NCBI GenBank assembly: GCA_014860745.1
Contig: JACZJC010000003.1
Coordinates: forward strand, 1-64,000
Length of the DNA: 64,000 nt
Source: Anaerolineales bacterium
GTDB lineage: Bacteria > Chloroflexota > Anaerolineae > Anaerolineales > Villigracilaceae
Reading direction: 5' to 3'
Shown: one piece after another, positions 38,484-47,959 of the stretch
Position numbering within the stretch: position 1 is the first letter of the stretch
How the letters are laid out: every line of letters starts with the position of its first letter
Translations under genes and position numbers: made by a program
Notes under the pieces: generated by a model
What the model saw: only the letters and a program-made list of their open reading frames with translations
Told to the model about the DNA's origin: nothing
Database searches by the model: none

Positions 38484-41456
38484 TCAGGTATCGGATTTAG
38501 TCGGAAGCGTGAAGAAGAATGCGGCTCCTTTTCCCGCTTCGCTCTGGACCCAAATCCTGCCTCCGTGTACTTCGATAATTCTCTTAACGAGGGTGAGTCC
38601 AATTCCCGTGCCCTCGGAATTTGGGTCCAACTTATTGAACAATCCGAAAATACGATCTTGGTGAATGGGGTCGATGCCGATTCCATTATCCCGCACAAAG
38701 AAAATGGGTTTCTCTTCTTCCGTACCGCTGGAACCGATTTCGATGCGGGGGGCGGGAACGGTTTCCGTGAATTTTGCGGCGTTGTCGATCAGGTTTTGCA
38801 TCACTTCGATCAGCCGCTGACGGTCTCCGTACACCACCGGTAAATTCATGTCAACATGAACCTGGATTTCCCTCATTTGCAGACGACCATGCACAATTTC
38901 CAGCGCTTCTCTCACGATCTCATTGAACGAGATGGACTGATAGGGATTTGTCAGCCGCCCCACGCGGGTGAGTTCAAGCAGTTCATTGAGCAGGCTCTGC
39001 ATTTTGTCGGTGGCATCGGCAATACGCTGGGTGTCCGATTTCAATCTTGCAATATTTCCACTGGCGGCATCCTGTTCCAAAAAACCCAGAAAACCCTTGA
39101 TCGTAATGAGCGGGGACTTCAGGTCATGCGAGACCGTATACGTGAAGCGCTCCAGTTCGCTGTTCTTCTCTTCCAATTCCCGGATCAACTTCTCACGTTC
39201 GGTCTCGACCCATTTGCGCTGGCTGATGTCCCGCACCATGATGATGACGGATTCCGATGTAACCGCGGAGATGCGGGCTTCAAAGAATTGGACCTCATCT
39301 TCGGGCGGCAGGCCGTACTCGAAAGCGTGCAATTGCCCTGTGGCAACAGCGCGTTCGATGGCAAACATGGTCTGCTCAGTGATGTTCGATGGGAAGAATT
39401 CGCGGATATTCCTGCCGATAAATTCCGAAGGCGACAGCAGGGGGGATAATTCTGTGGATGCCATGAAATCCAGGAACGTCCCTTCTTTGGATACTTCGAA
39501 GATCATATCGGGAATGGAGGCGATGATGGCGCGTTTGCGGGCCTCGGCGCGCTGCAGGTCATCCTGCGCCTGTTTTTGCTCGGTAATATCATAGTACATG
39601 GACAATATGCAGGGCCGGGAGTCGATCTCGATCAATTCGTAGAATGCAATGGCGAAACGGCGTTTATGCGTATCATGTTCAAAAAACTCGTAATTTGGAT
39701 TCAGGATGGAACGTTTTTGTTTAAGTTCCTCCAGAAAATTTTGGCGGGCTTCCATTGAATCCCACCTCTCCAATTCTTCCGCCACCCTGCCAATCGAGAG
39801 ATCGGGGTGATAGCCGGTCATTTTCCAATAGGCGCTGTTGGCATCCAGCAGGCGGCCTTCCTCCATGGTGGTGATGCAAATAGCGACGGGGCTGGCCTGG
39901 AAGACGGTACGGAAGCGTTCTTCGCTTTCTCTGAGTGCCCGTTGGGATTGTCTCTGCTCGGAAATATCGTAAAACATGCAGAGGATGCATTGCTGATCCT
40001 GGATATTGATCAATTCATAATATGCGATGGATGTTTTATTCGGTTGACCTTTATGGGCAAAATCAACCGGGACATCCTGCAAATATCGTTTTTCCAGCAG
40101 TTCCTTGACGAATTCTTTCCGCTGCTCAGGATCATCCCACAAGTTCAGTTCGATGGAGGTATGCCCCAGAATTTGATCCGGCTGCAACCCGCTCAGTGCC
40201 CAAAAAGCAGCGTTGGCTTCCAGGAATTTCCCCTCATCAAGGGTAACGATCGAAATTGCGACATAACTATTATTGAATACCTTGCGGAACAATTCCTCGC
40301 TCGAGCGCAGGGCTGCTTCGATCGACCTGCGTTCAGCAATTTCCTTCTGCGCTTGTTCGTAGAGGCGGGCGTTGTCGATGGCAAGGGAAGCCAGCGCGGC
40401 GAGCCTCTCCAGGAGGACCACCTGCTCCAGACGGAATTTTTTATCGGAGTCTACGTGAGCCACCACAAGGGTTCCAACAGTTTTTTGCCCAGATGTAAGG
40501 GGCGTTCCCATCACAGCCTCATACCCATAATTTAATGCGGCTGGGTTGACTCCCTCCCACTCTTCATAGTTTTGAGTGAGGACGGTTTTTTCCTGCTCCC
40601 AAACTTTGCCGGTTAAGCCCAGGCCTTTTGGAGTAAGAGTGCCGTCGTCTTTTGCGAAAATTCCGTAGCCCAGTTCCTGCCGCAGAGCGGATTCATCCGG
40701 CAGCAACAGGTCCACGCCGACATGCGGGGTCTCGAGCAATTCACTGGTATTTTTGAGGACCGATTCAAGGAGAGGCTTAAGTTCGAGACGGTTGACCAGC
40801 CCAAGGGTCGTTTCATGAAGCGCGGTAAGGTAACGGGCCTGGGTCTGCAATTTTTCATCCGCCCGCAGGCGTTCCTTCAGTTCAAGCCGGGCTTCATACA
40901 GGGAACGATTCAGGGTTTCGATCAACAGGAAGATGAGCACCCCGGCCAGGATGAAAACCGCGGTGAGGTCACGGGCATAATTGTAGGGGTCATCCACTTC
41001 GAATTGCCGCAGTCCCTCATGCTCCTGATAAGCGAAAAACCAAAGCATGGATATGCTGAGCAGGCCGAGGACAAACCCCTCGCGCCAGCCAAGCAAAAGC
41101 GCGGCCAGCAGGATGATGACCAGGTAGGAAATGACCGTCACATCGTGCAAGCCATCTGAGTTTGCGGCTTGATAGGTCATCGCCAGCCAGGTGGATATGA
41201 CTAAAAATAAGCCGCTGCTGCGTACCTGGCCCGCGCGGATCATCGCCAGCACAATGATCATTATTAAGATGATGAGCGGCAGGATAACCATGGACGATCG
41301 GCTTTGCCACCCCGCACCGCCGATGCGGATCAAGGTAATGATGGAAACAATGGCGATGACGCTCCACCCAAAGGAATTAAGGATCTGTGCAACACGGGTT
41401 TTTTCTTCGCTTTCGAAGATGGGGCTGCTAAAAAAACGTAAAAACCGGTTGAGCAT
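38484..41456 (-). CDS. multi-PAS/GAF membrane histidine kinase
   Basis: About 990 residues. An N-terminal region of six to seven TM helices (residues 20-200) is followed by a GAF domain (about 230-390), three PAS domains (RKVFNNSYVAISIVTLDEGKFLEANAAFWALSG; FRTVFQASPVAICITTMEEGRLLDANSAYW; a third before HisKA), HisKA (VSHDLKSPLITIKGFLGFL) and HATPase (DNAAKF, DNGIGI, GTGIGLTLVKRII). No receiver domain. ATG 41474 would add six residues. 41456 is preferred because TATAAT ends 6 nt before it, a leaderless layout, and neither start has a Shine-Dalgarno. It is first in the operon with the quinate-dehydrogenase-like, NTP transferase and PAP2 genes. Confidence 0.9.
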   Translation of the reverse strand: MLNRFLRFFSSPIFESEEKTRVAQILNSFGWSVIAIVSIITLIRIGGAGWQSRSSMVILPLIILIMIIVLAMIRAGQVRSSGLFLVISTWLAMTYQAANSDGLHDVTVISYLVIILLAALLLGWREGFVLGLLSISMLWFFAYQEHEGLRQFEVDDPYNYARDLTAVFILAGVLIFLLIETLNRSLYEARLELKERLRADEKLQTQARYLTALHETTLGLVNRLELKPLLESVLKNTSELLETPHVGVDLLLPDESALRQELGYGIFAKDDGTLTPKGLGLTGKVWEQEKTVLTQNYEEWEGVNPAALNYGYEAVMGTPLTSGQKTVGTLVVAHVDSDKKFRLEQVVLLERLAALASLAIDNARLYEQAQKEIAERRSIEAALRSSEELFRKVFNNSYVAISIVTLDEGKFLEANAAFWALSGLQPDQILGHTSIELNLWDDPEQRKEFVKELLEKRYLQDVPVDFAHKGQPNKTSIAYYELINIQDQQCILCMFYDISEQRQSQRALRESEERFRTVFQASPVAICITTMEEGRLLDANSAYWKMTGYHPDLSIGRVAEELERWDSMEARQNFLEELKQKRSILNPNYEFFEHDTHKRRFAIAFYELIEIDSRPCILSMYYDITEQKQAQDDLQRAEARKRAIIASIPDMIFEVSKEGTFLDFMASTELSPLLSPSEFIGRNIREFFPSNITEQTMFAIERAVATGQLHAFEYGLPPEDEVQFFEARISAVTSESVIIMVRDISQRKWVETEREKLIRELEEKNSELERFTYTVSHDLKSPLITIKGFLGFLEQDAASGNIARLKSDTQRIADATDKMQSLLNELLELTRVGRLTNPYQSISFNEIVREALEIVHGRLQMREIQVHVDMNLPVVYGDRQRLIEVMQNLIDNAAKFTETVPAPRIEIGSSGTEEEKPIFFVRDNGIGIDPIHQDRIFGLFNKLDPNSEGTGIGLTLVKRIIEVHGGRIWVQSEAGKGAAFFFTLPTKSDT

Positions 41457-41600
41457 GAAACGATTATATATCATGTCCTATCGAGCGGAAGCTCATTTCG
41501 CGGGCTGTTTGTGGATGGAAAGGTCTGATCGGAATCCGATGATAATTTTCCAAACAAGGACGGTGTAAAATAAGAATAAACACCTTCTTTTGGAGAAATC

Positions 41601-43136
41601 ATGACCACACAGACCTTTCGCAAGGAAAAAGATTCGCTTGGTGAAATCCAGGTTCCGGCTGCCGCCCTCTTCGGCGTGCAGACCCAGCGCGCGGTGGAAA
41701 ATTTCCCGATCACGGGGCTGCGCCCGTGGCGCGCCTTCATCTGGTCGATTGCAGCGGTGAAGCGCGCGGCGGCGCTTGTCAATTTTGAGTTGGGCCTGTT
41801 CAATGACCGCGAAGTGGATAGCAACCCCGCTCGTAACATTGGAGAAATTCAAGGAAACGAGCGGGGCAAACACTTCACCGCCAAACAACTTTCGCAGGCC
41901 ATTGCGCAGGCGGCAGAAGAAGTAATGAATGGAACATGGGACAATGAATTCGTGGTGGAGCCTTTTCAGGCGGGGGCGGGGACGAGTCACAATATGAATG
42001 CCAACGAGGTGATCGCCAACCGCGCCACACAAATTCTCGGCGGAGAGCCTGGCAAATATTACGCCCATCCCAATGACCATGTCAACATGGCGCAATCCAC
42101 GAACGATGTGATCCCCACTTCCCTGCGCCTCGGCGCGTTGTGGCGGCTGGATGAATTGCTCGCCGCGCTCAAAGGATTACAAACCGCGCTGGAGGTCAAA
42201 GCAAAGGAATTCGATAAGATCGTCAAATCAGGGCGCACGCATTTGCAGGATGCCGTGCCAGTGCGCTTGGGCCAGGAGTTCGGAGCATACGCAAAAGCCG
42301 TCGAGCGGGATGTGGAGCGAATCCGCAGGGCAGCTGAGGGACTGCGCAGGCTTGGGATCGGCGGAACAGCGGTCGGGTCGGGGTTGAACGCGCATCCCGA
42401 CTATCATGCGCGCATGGTAAAGAAATTATCCGAATTGACCGGCCTGCAATTGACAACATCGGACAATCTATTTGAATCGATGAATTCGATGGCGGATGCT
42501 GCGGATTTTTCCGCTTCGCTGCGGACATTGGCGTTGACCTTGATCCGCATAGCGAACGATTTTCGCCTCCTTTCATCTGGACCTTCAACCGGGTTCGACG
42601 AAATCAGATTGCCCGCCGTTCAGCCTGGTTCTTCCATCATGCCTGGCAAGGTGAACCCCGTCATGGCCGAGATGCTGGACCAGGCCATGTTCCATGTGAT
42701 CGGCTGTGACACGACCGTGGCGCTTGCGGCGCAGGCGGGACAGTTGCAATTGAATGTGATGATGCCCATCCTCGCGCACAATCTCTTCGAGATGATGCAG
42801 GTAATCATTGGCTCGGTGAATGCATTTACCGAACGAGCCGTAAAAGGCCTGACCGCCAACCGTGAAAAAGCGGAGGGCTGGCTGGCAAAGAATGCCATCA
42901 TTGTGACCGCCCTCAACCCCGTGATTGGGTATGCACAGGGAGCCGCGCTGGTAAAGGAAGCGGTGGCGAATAACGCATCGATTAAAGAATTGGCGATGGA
43001 AAGAGCGAAGTCTGGCGCGCTAAAGCACCGCGACGAAGACCGGCCGGTAACACCTGAGGAGATTGAATCTGCTTTAGGTGATTTATACAAGCTGACCGAA
43101 GGCGGGATTGTGGGCGGCGTAAGCGGCGGCGGGTAA
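41601..43136 (+). CDS. aspartase/class II fumarase superfamily lyase
   Basis: A 511-residue lyase. The three conserved regions are present: AGAGTSHNMNANEVIANRA...NMAQSTNDVIPTSLR, then SGRTHLQDAVPVRLGQEFGAYA, and the flexible catalytic SS loop PGSSIMPGKVNPVMAEMLDQ. LQDAVPxxLGQEF and the residues after the SS loop lean towards aspartate ammonia-lyase, while other positions are fumarase-like, so either reaction is possible. It is longer than FumC (about 467) by C-terminal material ending GGVSGGG. GGAG precedes the ATG. It ends at a bidirectional terminator. Confidence 0.88.
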   Translation: MTTQTFRKEKDSLGEIQVPAAALFGVQTQRAVENFPITGLRPWRAFIWSIAAVKRAAALVNFELGLFNDREVDSNPARNIGEIQGNERGKHFTAKQLSQAIAQAAEEVMNGTWDNEFVVEPFQAGAGTSHNMNANEVIANRATQILGGEPGKYYAHPNDHVNMAQSTNDVIPTSLRLGALWRLDELLAALKGLQTALEVKAKEFDKIVKSGRTHLQDAVPVRLGQEFGAYAKAVERDVERIRRAAEGLRRLGIGGTAVGSGLNAHPDYHARMVKKLSELTGLQLTTSDNLFESMNSMADAADFSASLRTLALTLIRIANDFRLLSSGPSTGFDEIRLPAVQPGSSIMPGKVNPVMAEMLDQAMFHVIGCDTTVALAAQAGQLQLNVMMPILAHNLFEMMQVIIGSVNAFTERAVKGLTANREKAEGWLAKNAIIVTALNPVIGYAQGAALVKEAVANNASIKELAMERAKSGALKHRDEDRPVTPEEIESALGDLYKLTEGGIVGGVSGGG

Positions 43137-43153
43137 TCAAGCTAAACTTAAAA

Positions 43154-43190
43154 GCAGCAGGGACACAGCGGCGCTGTGTCCCTGCTTTAT
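43154..43190. terminator. bidirectional rho-independent terminator
   Basis: A perfect 13-bp stem GCAGGGACACAGC/GCTGTGTCCCTGC with a 3-nt loop (43157-43185), then TTTATTTTC on the plus strand. It serves the convergent lyase and acetyltransferase genes. Confidence 0.88.
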
Positions 43191-44197
43191 TTTCTTATCA
43201 ACCTGGCCCGCATCACATATTTATTCACGGCGCCAAAGCGATATTTATATTCCTCGTCGCCGCGCATGAAATCAAATTCGATGCGGCCATTTTCGCAGCA
43301 CCATTGCAGGATGAAGGTCAGCAGGACCCAACCGGGGGAAAGGTCCATGAAAGCGCGGTTGACCCCGGCGTTATACCCCCAAAGTTTATTGCCATAATCG
43401 AAATTCAAACTTGCCGCAATGCGTTGACCATCCGCCTCGAGAAAGGCCAGCCACAACCAGCCGTTCTCGTGCGCCGCACGGATAACTGCGCGCATTTGAG
43501 CCCGCATTGGTTCATGAAGAAAACCGGCTTTCCCCTGGTCGTGCTCCATGAGACCAAGGAACGAGTCTATTTCCGCTTCGGGGTCGGCCATGTCGGAGAT
43601 GAACCAGCGCACACCTCGTCCGCTTTCTTCAGCGCGGCGCAATTTGCGGCGAATCTCGTGACGCTGCTTCTTTTCCACCCGCGAGAGATATTCCTCGAAA
43701 TCACCGTTCAAAGCGATGCGCGGGGTGGGACGATAGATCTCTTCGTGATGAGTCCACCCGCGGGATTCAGCTTCCATTTTGAGGGCGGCCAGGGTGGGGG
43801 ATGAATCGGGGAGGTTATACCAATCGAGACTGGACCAATTATCCGCGAAAGAAGAAGCGAGGAAGTCTAATAATCCAGCGATGAATCGCGCATGGTCATC
43901 CAGCCGCACGATCAAATCCAGGTAATCAGAGATTTCGATACTTCCGATTAAAAGAAGCGCGGGCTTGCCTTCGTATTCTGCGATGAAAAGCGGGGCAATG
44001 CCGATGAGTTTGTCACCTTCGCGGGCGGAGACAAGAACAAGCTGGGCATCCTGCCATTCGCTGCCACCGTGTTGCTCCCACCAGCCGTGTTGATATTCAT
44101 GGCGTAAAAAGGGAGTGTCACTGACCGAGTCTTTCAAAAGGCCGTTCCACTCCTGTGTGTTTATTTCCGAAAAATCCTTGTGAAGTTTATATTCCAT
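43187..44197 (-). CDS. FemAB/CelD-like GNAT acyltransferase
   Basis: A 336-residue double-GNAT protein of the BioF2/CelD (Acetyltransf_6) type. It has TPFLRHEYQHGWWEQHGG at the front, YLSRVEKKQRHEIRRKLRRAEESGRGVRWF in the middle (the usual 'kkrr.lrr' helix), and a second acyl-CoA-type half AASLNFDYGNKLWGYNAGVNRAFMDLSPGWVLLTFILQWCCENGRIEFDFMRGDEEYKYRFG. Members modify exopolysaccharide, lipid or peptide acceptors; none is known here. The ATG at 44197 is chosen over a TTG three codons upstream. It is divergent from the PP2C-like gene. Confidence 0.82.
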   Translation of the reverse strand: MEYKLHKDFSEINTQEWNGLLKDSVSDTPFLRHEYQHGWWEQHGGSEWQDAQLVLVSAREGDKLIGIAPLFIAEYEGKPALLLIGSIEISDYLDLIVRLDDHARFIAGLLDFLASSFADNWSSLDWYNLPDSSPTLAALKMEAESRGWTHHEEIYRPTPRIALNGDFEEYLSRVEKKQRHEIRRKLRRAEESGRGVRWFISDMADPEAEIDSFLGLMEHDQGKAGFLHEPMRAQMRAVIRAAHENGWLWLAFLEADGQRIAASLNFDYGNKLWGYNAGVNRAFMDLSPGWVLLTFILQWCCENGRIEFDFMRGDEEYKYRFGAVNKYVMRARLIRK

Positions 44198-44269
44198 GGC
44201 CGCCAAATTTTACCAGTTATAATCAATATCAAACGCATTCTTTGACAGGCACTCAAGGCGTATTCTTAC

Positions 44270-46717
44270 ATGGCACTCGATCTCACCCTCGCCCCGCTCT
44301 ACCGGATCAATGGACAGGAAATTGCCAGCCTGCCCGGCTTGCTTGCTTTAACCCCGCCGTCCAATGCGGCGCGCATCCGCACAAACGACCGATTGATCGT
44401 GTACCTGCTGCTGACCGGCAATGCCGTTTTTTCATCGTCTGAATATATGCAGGAGGCGCAGCATGCAGTGAATATTTTTTACCAGGCCTCCGGTTCCACC
44501 ACCAGCGCATTGCGCGCGGCAACCGAAGCGGTCAATAAAAACCTGCTCGACCGCAACATGTCCACCAGCGGGCGCGGCCAATATACGAACGGCTGGCTCA
44601 CGCTTGCCGTCCTGCGCGATTCGCAATGCACGGTTTCGATCAGCGGGCCAATGCACATTTATTGGTTCGGGCAGAATGAGTCCCGTCACATCCATGAGCC
44701 GGGCACATCGGGCAAGGGGCTGGGGATCGGTCAGAATACAAATATTTATTACGCCCAAACCGCGTTGAATGCGGGAGATCGGATGCTTCTGATCGGCAGA
44801 GCGCCCGCCGCCTGGGAAAGCACCCTCAACGATCCGCGCCCCTCATCACTGGATGCGATGCGCCGCCGTCTTTCCACGCTCACACGAGACGATCTAAATT
44901 CGGTTTTGATTCAAGCCACTGACGGAACCGGCGCATTGAATCTATTAAAAGGGACTACAGAAATTAAAGAGGAAAGCCTGGAGGAAACACCTGCGCCTCC
45001 TTCCATAATCTCGAAGTTGCCACACCGACGAGAGGCAGAATCCACACCCGAGCCGGTTGGCTCTGTGGTGGAAGAATCTGCATCTGCCCCGGAAATGGCC
45101 GCTCATTATGTTCAACCCTCTGCCTACGCGATTCCCCCACAACACGAAGAATCCTTTCCGCAGGAACAATCGCAAACCAATCCATTAGCCAGCCTGCCGC
45201 GCAATACCATGCCGCGCGATTTTCCATCTTCCATTCCAAGGGCACAATCCAGGCCGCAGACTTCTATCGCGGCCGATGATGCCATTGAAATGAAAATGGA
45301 GGAAGAGGTGGAACAGCAGGATGAGCAGGACGTTCCTTCCCAAAAACAGAATGAACCTGAATCTTCGCGCGAACCTTCTGCAAGAACCCGTCAGACGGCA
45401 AAAATGCTTGCAAACAGTATTCAGGCCGCCCGAAGAATGAGCGGAAGTCTTGGCGAAAAATTCCGCAATTTTCTTCCACGTCTTCTGCCAAATCCCGAGG
45501 CGGCGGAAACATCCATGCCCTCCACCACCCTAATGGGTTTTTTGGCGGTGCTCATTCCGCTGATCGTGGTCGTGGTGATGTTCGTTGTGTATTGGCGGTA
45601 CGGACGCAGTGAGCAATACGATGCCTATCTGCGGCAGGCGCAGGAAAACCGCGCACAGGCGGTGGCGCTTACCAATCCCGTGGAACAGCGCATTGCATGG
45701 GAAAATGTTTTGTTCAACGTGGATATTGCCGAGTCGCACCGCGAGACTTCGGAGACGGTCACTCTCCGCAAGGAAGCGGAGGAAAACCTCGATAAACTGC
45801 TGGGCATTACGCGCCTGCAATTCAATGCAGCATTCAGCAGCAAACCAAATATCGATATCAGCCGCATGGCGGCAAATGAAACGGAGCTCTTCCTGCTCAA
45901 TGCGGCTAATGGAGAAGCGCTCCGTGCCTTCTCCGCCGCGGGCGGACGCGGCCTGCAATTGGATACGACTTTCAACTGCCGCCCCGGCGTTTATGGAAAT
46001 TATACGGTCGGTCCTTTAGTGGATATTCTGGCAATGCCGGGTGTGAACGCCATCAACGCAACCATGCTTGGGATCGATGCAAGCGGCAATCTCCTTTATT
46101 GCGCGCCGGGCATGGTGGCGCAGGCCATTCCCCTGCCCACGCCGGATACGAACTGGGGACGCGTAACGGCCATTACTTTGGAAAATGGAAACCTGTATGT
46201 GTTGGATGCGCCGGCGCGTGCCGTGTGGGTTTATAACGGAAAGGACGGCACCTTCGTGGACCGGCCGTACTTCTTCTTCGGCAAGCAAACCCCAACCCAG
46301 GATGTGATCGACTTCATCATCACCGGCGACGATCTATATATGCTGCACGGAGACGGACGCCTGTCCATTTGTTCGTACAGCACGGTCGAGTCAAGCACGT
46401 CGCAATGCCAGGACCCGCTGCCGCTGGTGAATCCATTCGGGGCGTATCAGGATATCGATCTGTTTGGTACGGCACATTTCACCCAGCTGCTTTTTGCCGC
46501 TCCCCCAGATCAAGCCATCCTGCTGCTGGATGCCGACACTCAGGGTGTGATGAGTTTTTCGCCGCGTTCGCTTGAACTAAAAGGCCAGTTCCGCCCAACG
46601 ACGGGAACCGCCAACCCGATGCCCTCCGGGCCTGCGAGCGCGGTAACGGTCAGTCCCAATCATGTGTTATATCTGGTAGTGGACAAACAGGTCTATTTCG
46701 CCGCAAACATGCCGTAA
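44270..46717 (+). CDS. PP2C-like (degenerate) N-domain, TM helix and beta-propeller-like C-domain
   Basis: An 815-residue protein. Residues 1-235 follow a PP2C-like layout (GSTTSALRAATEAVNKNLLDRN...NGWLTLAVLRDSQCTVSISGPMHIYWFG...LNAGDRMLLIGRAP). The metal-binding GD of GDSR is replaced by SGP, so catalysis is doubtful. A long Pro/Glu/Gln-rich linker (235-400) precedes one TM helix (MGFLAVLIPLIVVVVMFVVYW, about residue 425). Outside, a helical hairpin (YLRQAQENRAQAVAL) and a repeated beta region (residues about 540-815) resemble a propeller. It is followed 17 nt later by a conserved unknown gene. Confidence 0.72.
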   Translation: MALDLTLAPLYRINGQEIASLPGLLALTPPSNAARIRTNDRLIVYLLLTGNAVFSSSEYMQEAQHAVNIFYQASGSTTSALRAATEAVNKNLLDRNMSTSGRGQYTNGWLTLAVLRDSQCTVSISGPMHIYWFGQNESRHIHEPGTSGKGLGIGQNTNIYYAQTALNAGDRMLLIGRAPAAWESTLNDPRPSSLDAMRRRLSTLTRDDLNSVLIQATDGTGALNLLKGTTEIKEESLEETPAPPSIISKLPHRREAESTPEPVGSVVEESASAPEMAAHYVQPSAYAIPPQHEESFPQEQSQTNPLASLPRNTMPRDFPSSIPRAQSRPQTSIAADDAIEMKMEEEVEQQDEQDVPSQKQNEPESSREPSARTRQTAKMLANSIQAARRMSGSLGEKFRNFLPRLLPNPEAAETSMPSTTLMGFLAVLIPLIVVVVMFVVYWRYGRSEQYDAYLRQAQENRAQAVALTNPVEQRIAWENVLFNVDIAESHRETSETVTLRKEAEENLDKLLGITRLQFNAAFSSKPNIDISRMAANETELFLLNAANGEALRAFSAAGGRGLQLDTTFNCRPGVYGNYTVGPLVDILAMPGVNAINATMLGIDASGNLLYCAPGMVAQAIPLPTPDTNWGRVTAITLENGNLYVLDAPARAVWVYNGKDGTFVDRPYFFFGKQTPTQDVIDFIITGDDLYMLHGDGRLSICSYSTVESSTSQCQDPLPLVNPFGAYQDIDLFGTAHFTQLLFAAPPDQAILLLDADTQGVMSFSPRSLELKGQFRPTTGTANPMPSGPASAVTVSPNHVLYLVVDKQVYFAANMP

Positions 46718-46734
46718 CCCGCCAAGGAGGAGTT

Positions 46735-47730
46735 ATGTCCAGGTTCCTGAATTCCTTTTTCGATCTTTTCAAGTCGCCATCGGCCAAACCGAAATTCCCA
46801 GCGGACAGCCCAACCGAACCCGCCCAAATCACACAAAGCAAGGTGCTTTTAATCGTATACGATCCGGTGATGGATAAATCCAACGGAGTTACCCTTTCGC
46901 AGCAGCAAAAATGGTTCCGCGTCTCCGATCTGATCACAGGGTTCATGGCAGATTTGATCGAGGTCAGCAAAGGCCTGGCCCGCTACCAGATCGTGGAGCG
47001 GGTGGATGCAGACGAATTCCCAGCCAAGACGGACGGCTTTCGTTACACCCCGCAAACCTACATGGATGTCCTGCAAGGCAGGTCTTCGCCGCATATGCCG
47101 CAGGAGGTGGATTACAACGCCATCCTCACCAAATACAACATTCTTCAGCGTGTGGCCAGGAACGAAATCGATGAGGTATGGATATTTGGATTCCCCCATG
47201 CCGGCTTTTACGAATCCACGATGGGCGGCCCGGGCGCGTTCTGGTGCAATGCGCCGCCCTTGAAGAACACATCCGCCAGCAAACGCCGTTTTGTGGTGAT
47301 GGGGTTTTCCTACGAAAGATACATCGGTGAAATGGAAGAGTCGTACGGTCATCGCGCCGAATCGATCATGGAAAAGGCATTCAGCAAATTATCCGGCGAC
47401 TCAAATTTGTGGAAACGATTCATCCAATACGATAAAGTCGCGCCGGGCAAGGCAGCCTGCGGTAATATCCATTTTGCGCCCAACAGCCGGCAGGATTACG
47501 ATTGGAATAATGCAACCCCGGTAAAAAGCGAATGTTATGACTGGCTGCTGAATTTCCCAAATTTTAAGGGGGATGTAAGGATCGTCACCGCGGACGAATG
47601 GGGTAAGGGTGAGATCCGCGCACACCACAAGTGGTGGTTCAGCCATTTCCCCCGCGTGGCCGGGCGCAGGAACGGAATCCACAACAACTGGTGGCAGTAT
47701 GTGGCCAATCCGCAAAATGTGATCGTTTAA
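46735..47730 (+). CDS. conserved protein of unknown function
   Basis: A 331-residue soluble protein without signal peptide. It opens with a short basic helix (MSRFLNSFFDLFKSPSAKPK), then SKVLLIVYDPVMDKSNGVTLSQQQKWFRVSDLITGFMADLIEVS, YNAILTKYNILQRVARNEIDEVWIFGFPHAGFYESTMGGPGAFWCNAPP, RRFVVMGFSYERYIGEMEESYGHRAESIMEKAF, and a Trp/His-rich end (HHKWWFSHFPRVAGRRNGIHNNWWQYV). Acidic, histidine and asparagine residues in VWIFGFPHAGFYE and ESYGHRAE could form a metal-dependent active site. No named family is recognised. AAGGAGGAG precedes the ATG; co-transcribed with the PP2C-like gene. Confidence 0.7.
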   Translation: MSRFLNSFFDLFKSPSAKPKFPADSPTEPAQITQSKVLLIVYDPVMDKSNGVTLSQQQKWFRVSDLITGFMADLIEVSKGLARYQIVERVDADEFPAKTDGFRYTPQTYMDVLQGRSSPHMPQEVDYNAILTKYNILQRVARNEIDEVWIFGFPHAGFYESTMGGPGAFWCNAPPLKNTSASKRRFVVMGFSYERYIGEMEESYGHRAESIMEKAFSKLSGDSNLWKRFIQYDKVAPGKAACGNIHFAPNSRQDYDWNNATPVKSECYDWLLNFPNFKGDVRIVTADEWGKGEIRAHHKWWFSHFPRVAGRRNGIHNNWWQYVANPQNVIV

Positions 47731-47744
47731 CCGGTTATATGTAA

Positions 47745-47771
47745 TTGCGCCAGACATCTGGCGCAATTTTT
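47745..47771 (+). terminator. rho-independent terminator
   Basis: TTGCGCCAGA/TCTGGCGCAA with a 2-base centre, followed by TTTTT, 14 nt after the stop of the unknown gene. In the 229-base gap that follows, only the dyad at 47891 and a TAAAAT near 47940 stand out. Confidence 0.88.
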
Positions 47772-47890
47772 AACACGTGCCAGACCGCCCAGGCATCAAA
47801 TTGCTGGACGGCACGATTGGGAAGAAAGCGCGCCCTGCCAATCGAAGAACAAATATGCAGTAGAACTCCAAAATAACAAAAATGAAAATA

Positions 47891-47908
47891 TGGGTCAATT
47901 ATGACCCA
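47891..47908. promoter_or_regulatory. perfect dyad upstream of the diguanylate cyclase
   Basis: TGGGTCA-ATTA-TGACCCA, 7-bp arms, about 50 bp upstream of the ATG and 25 bp upstream of an AT-rich -10-like stretch. It could be an operator; no regulator is encoded nearby. Confidence 0.4.
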
Positions 47909-47959
47909 GTTGCAACGAAAAACGAACCAAACAAAGCATAAAATACTTTTAGAAATATC

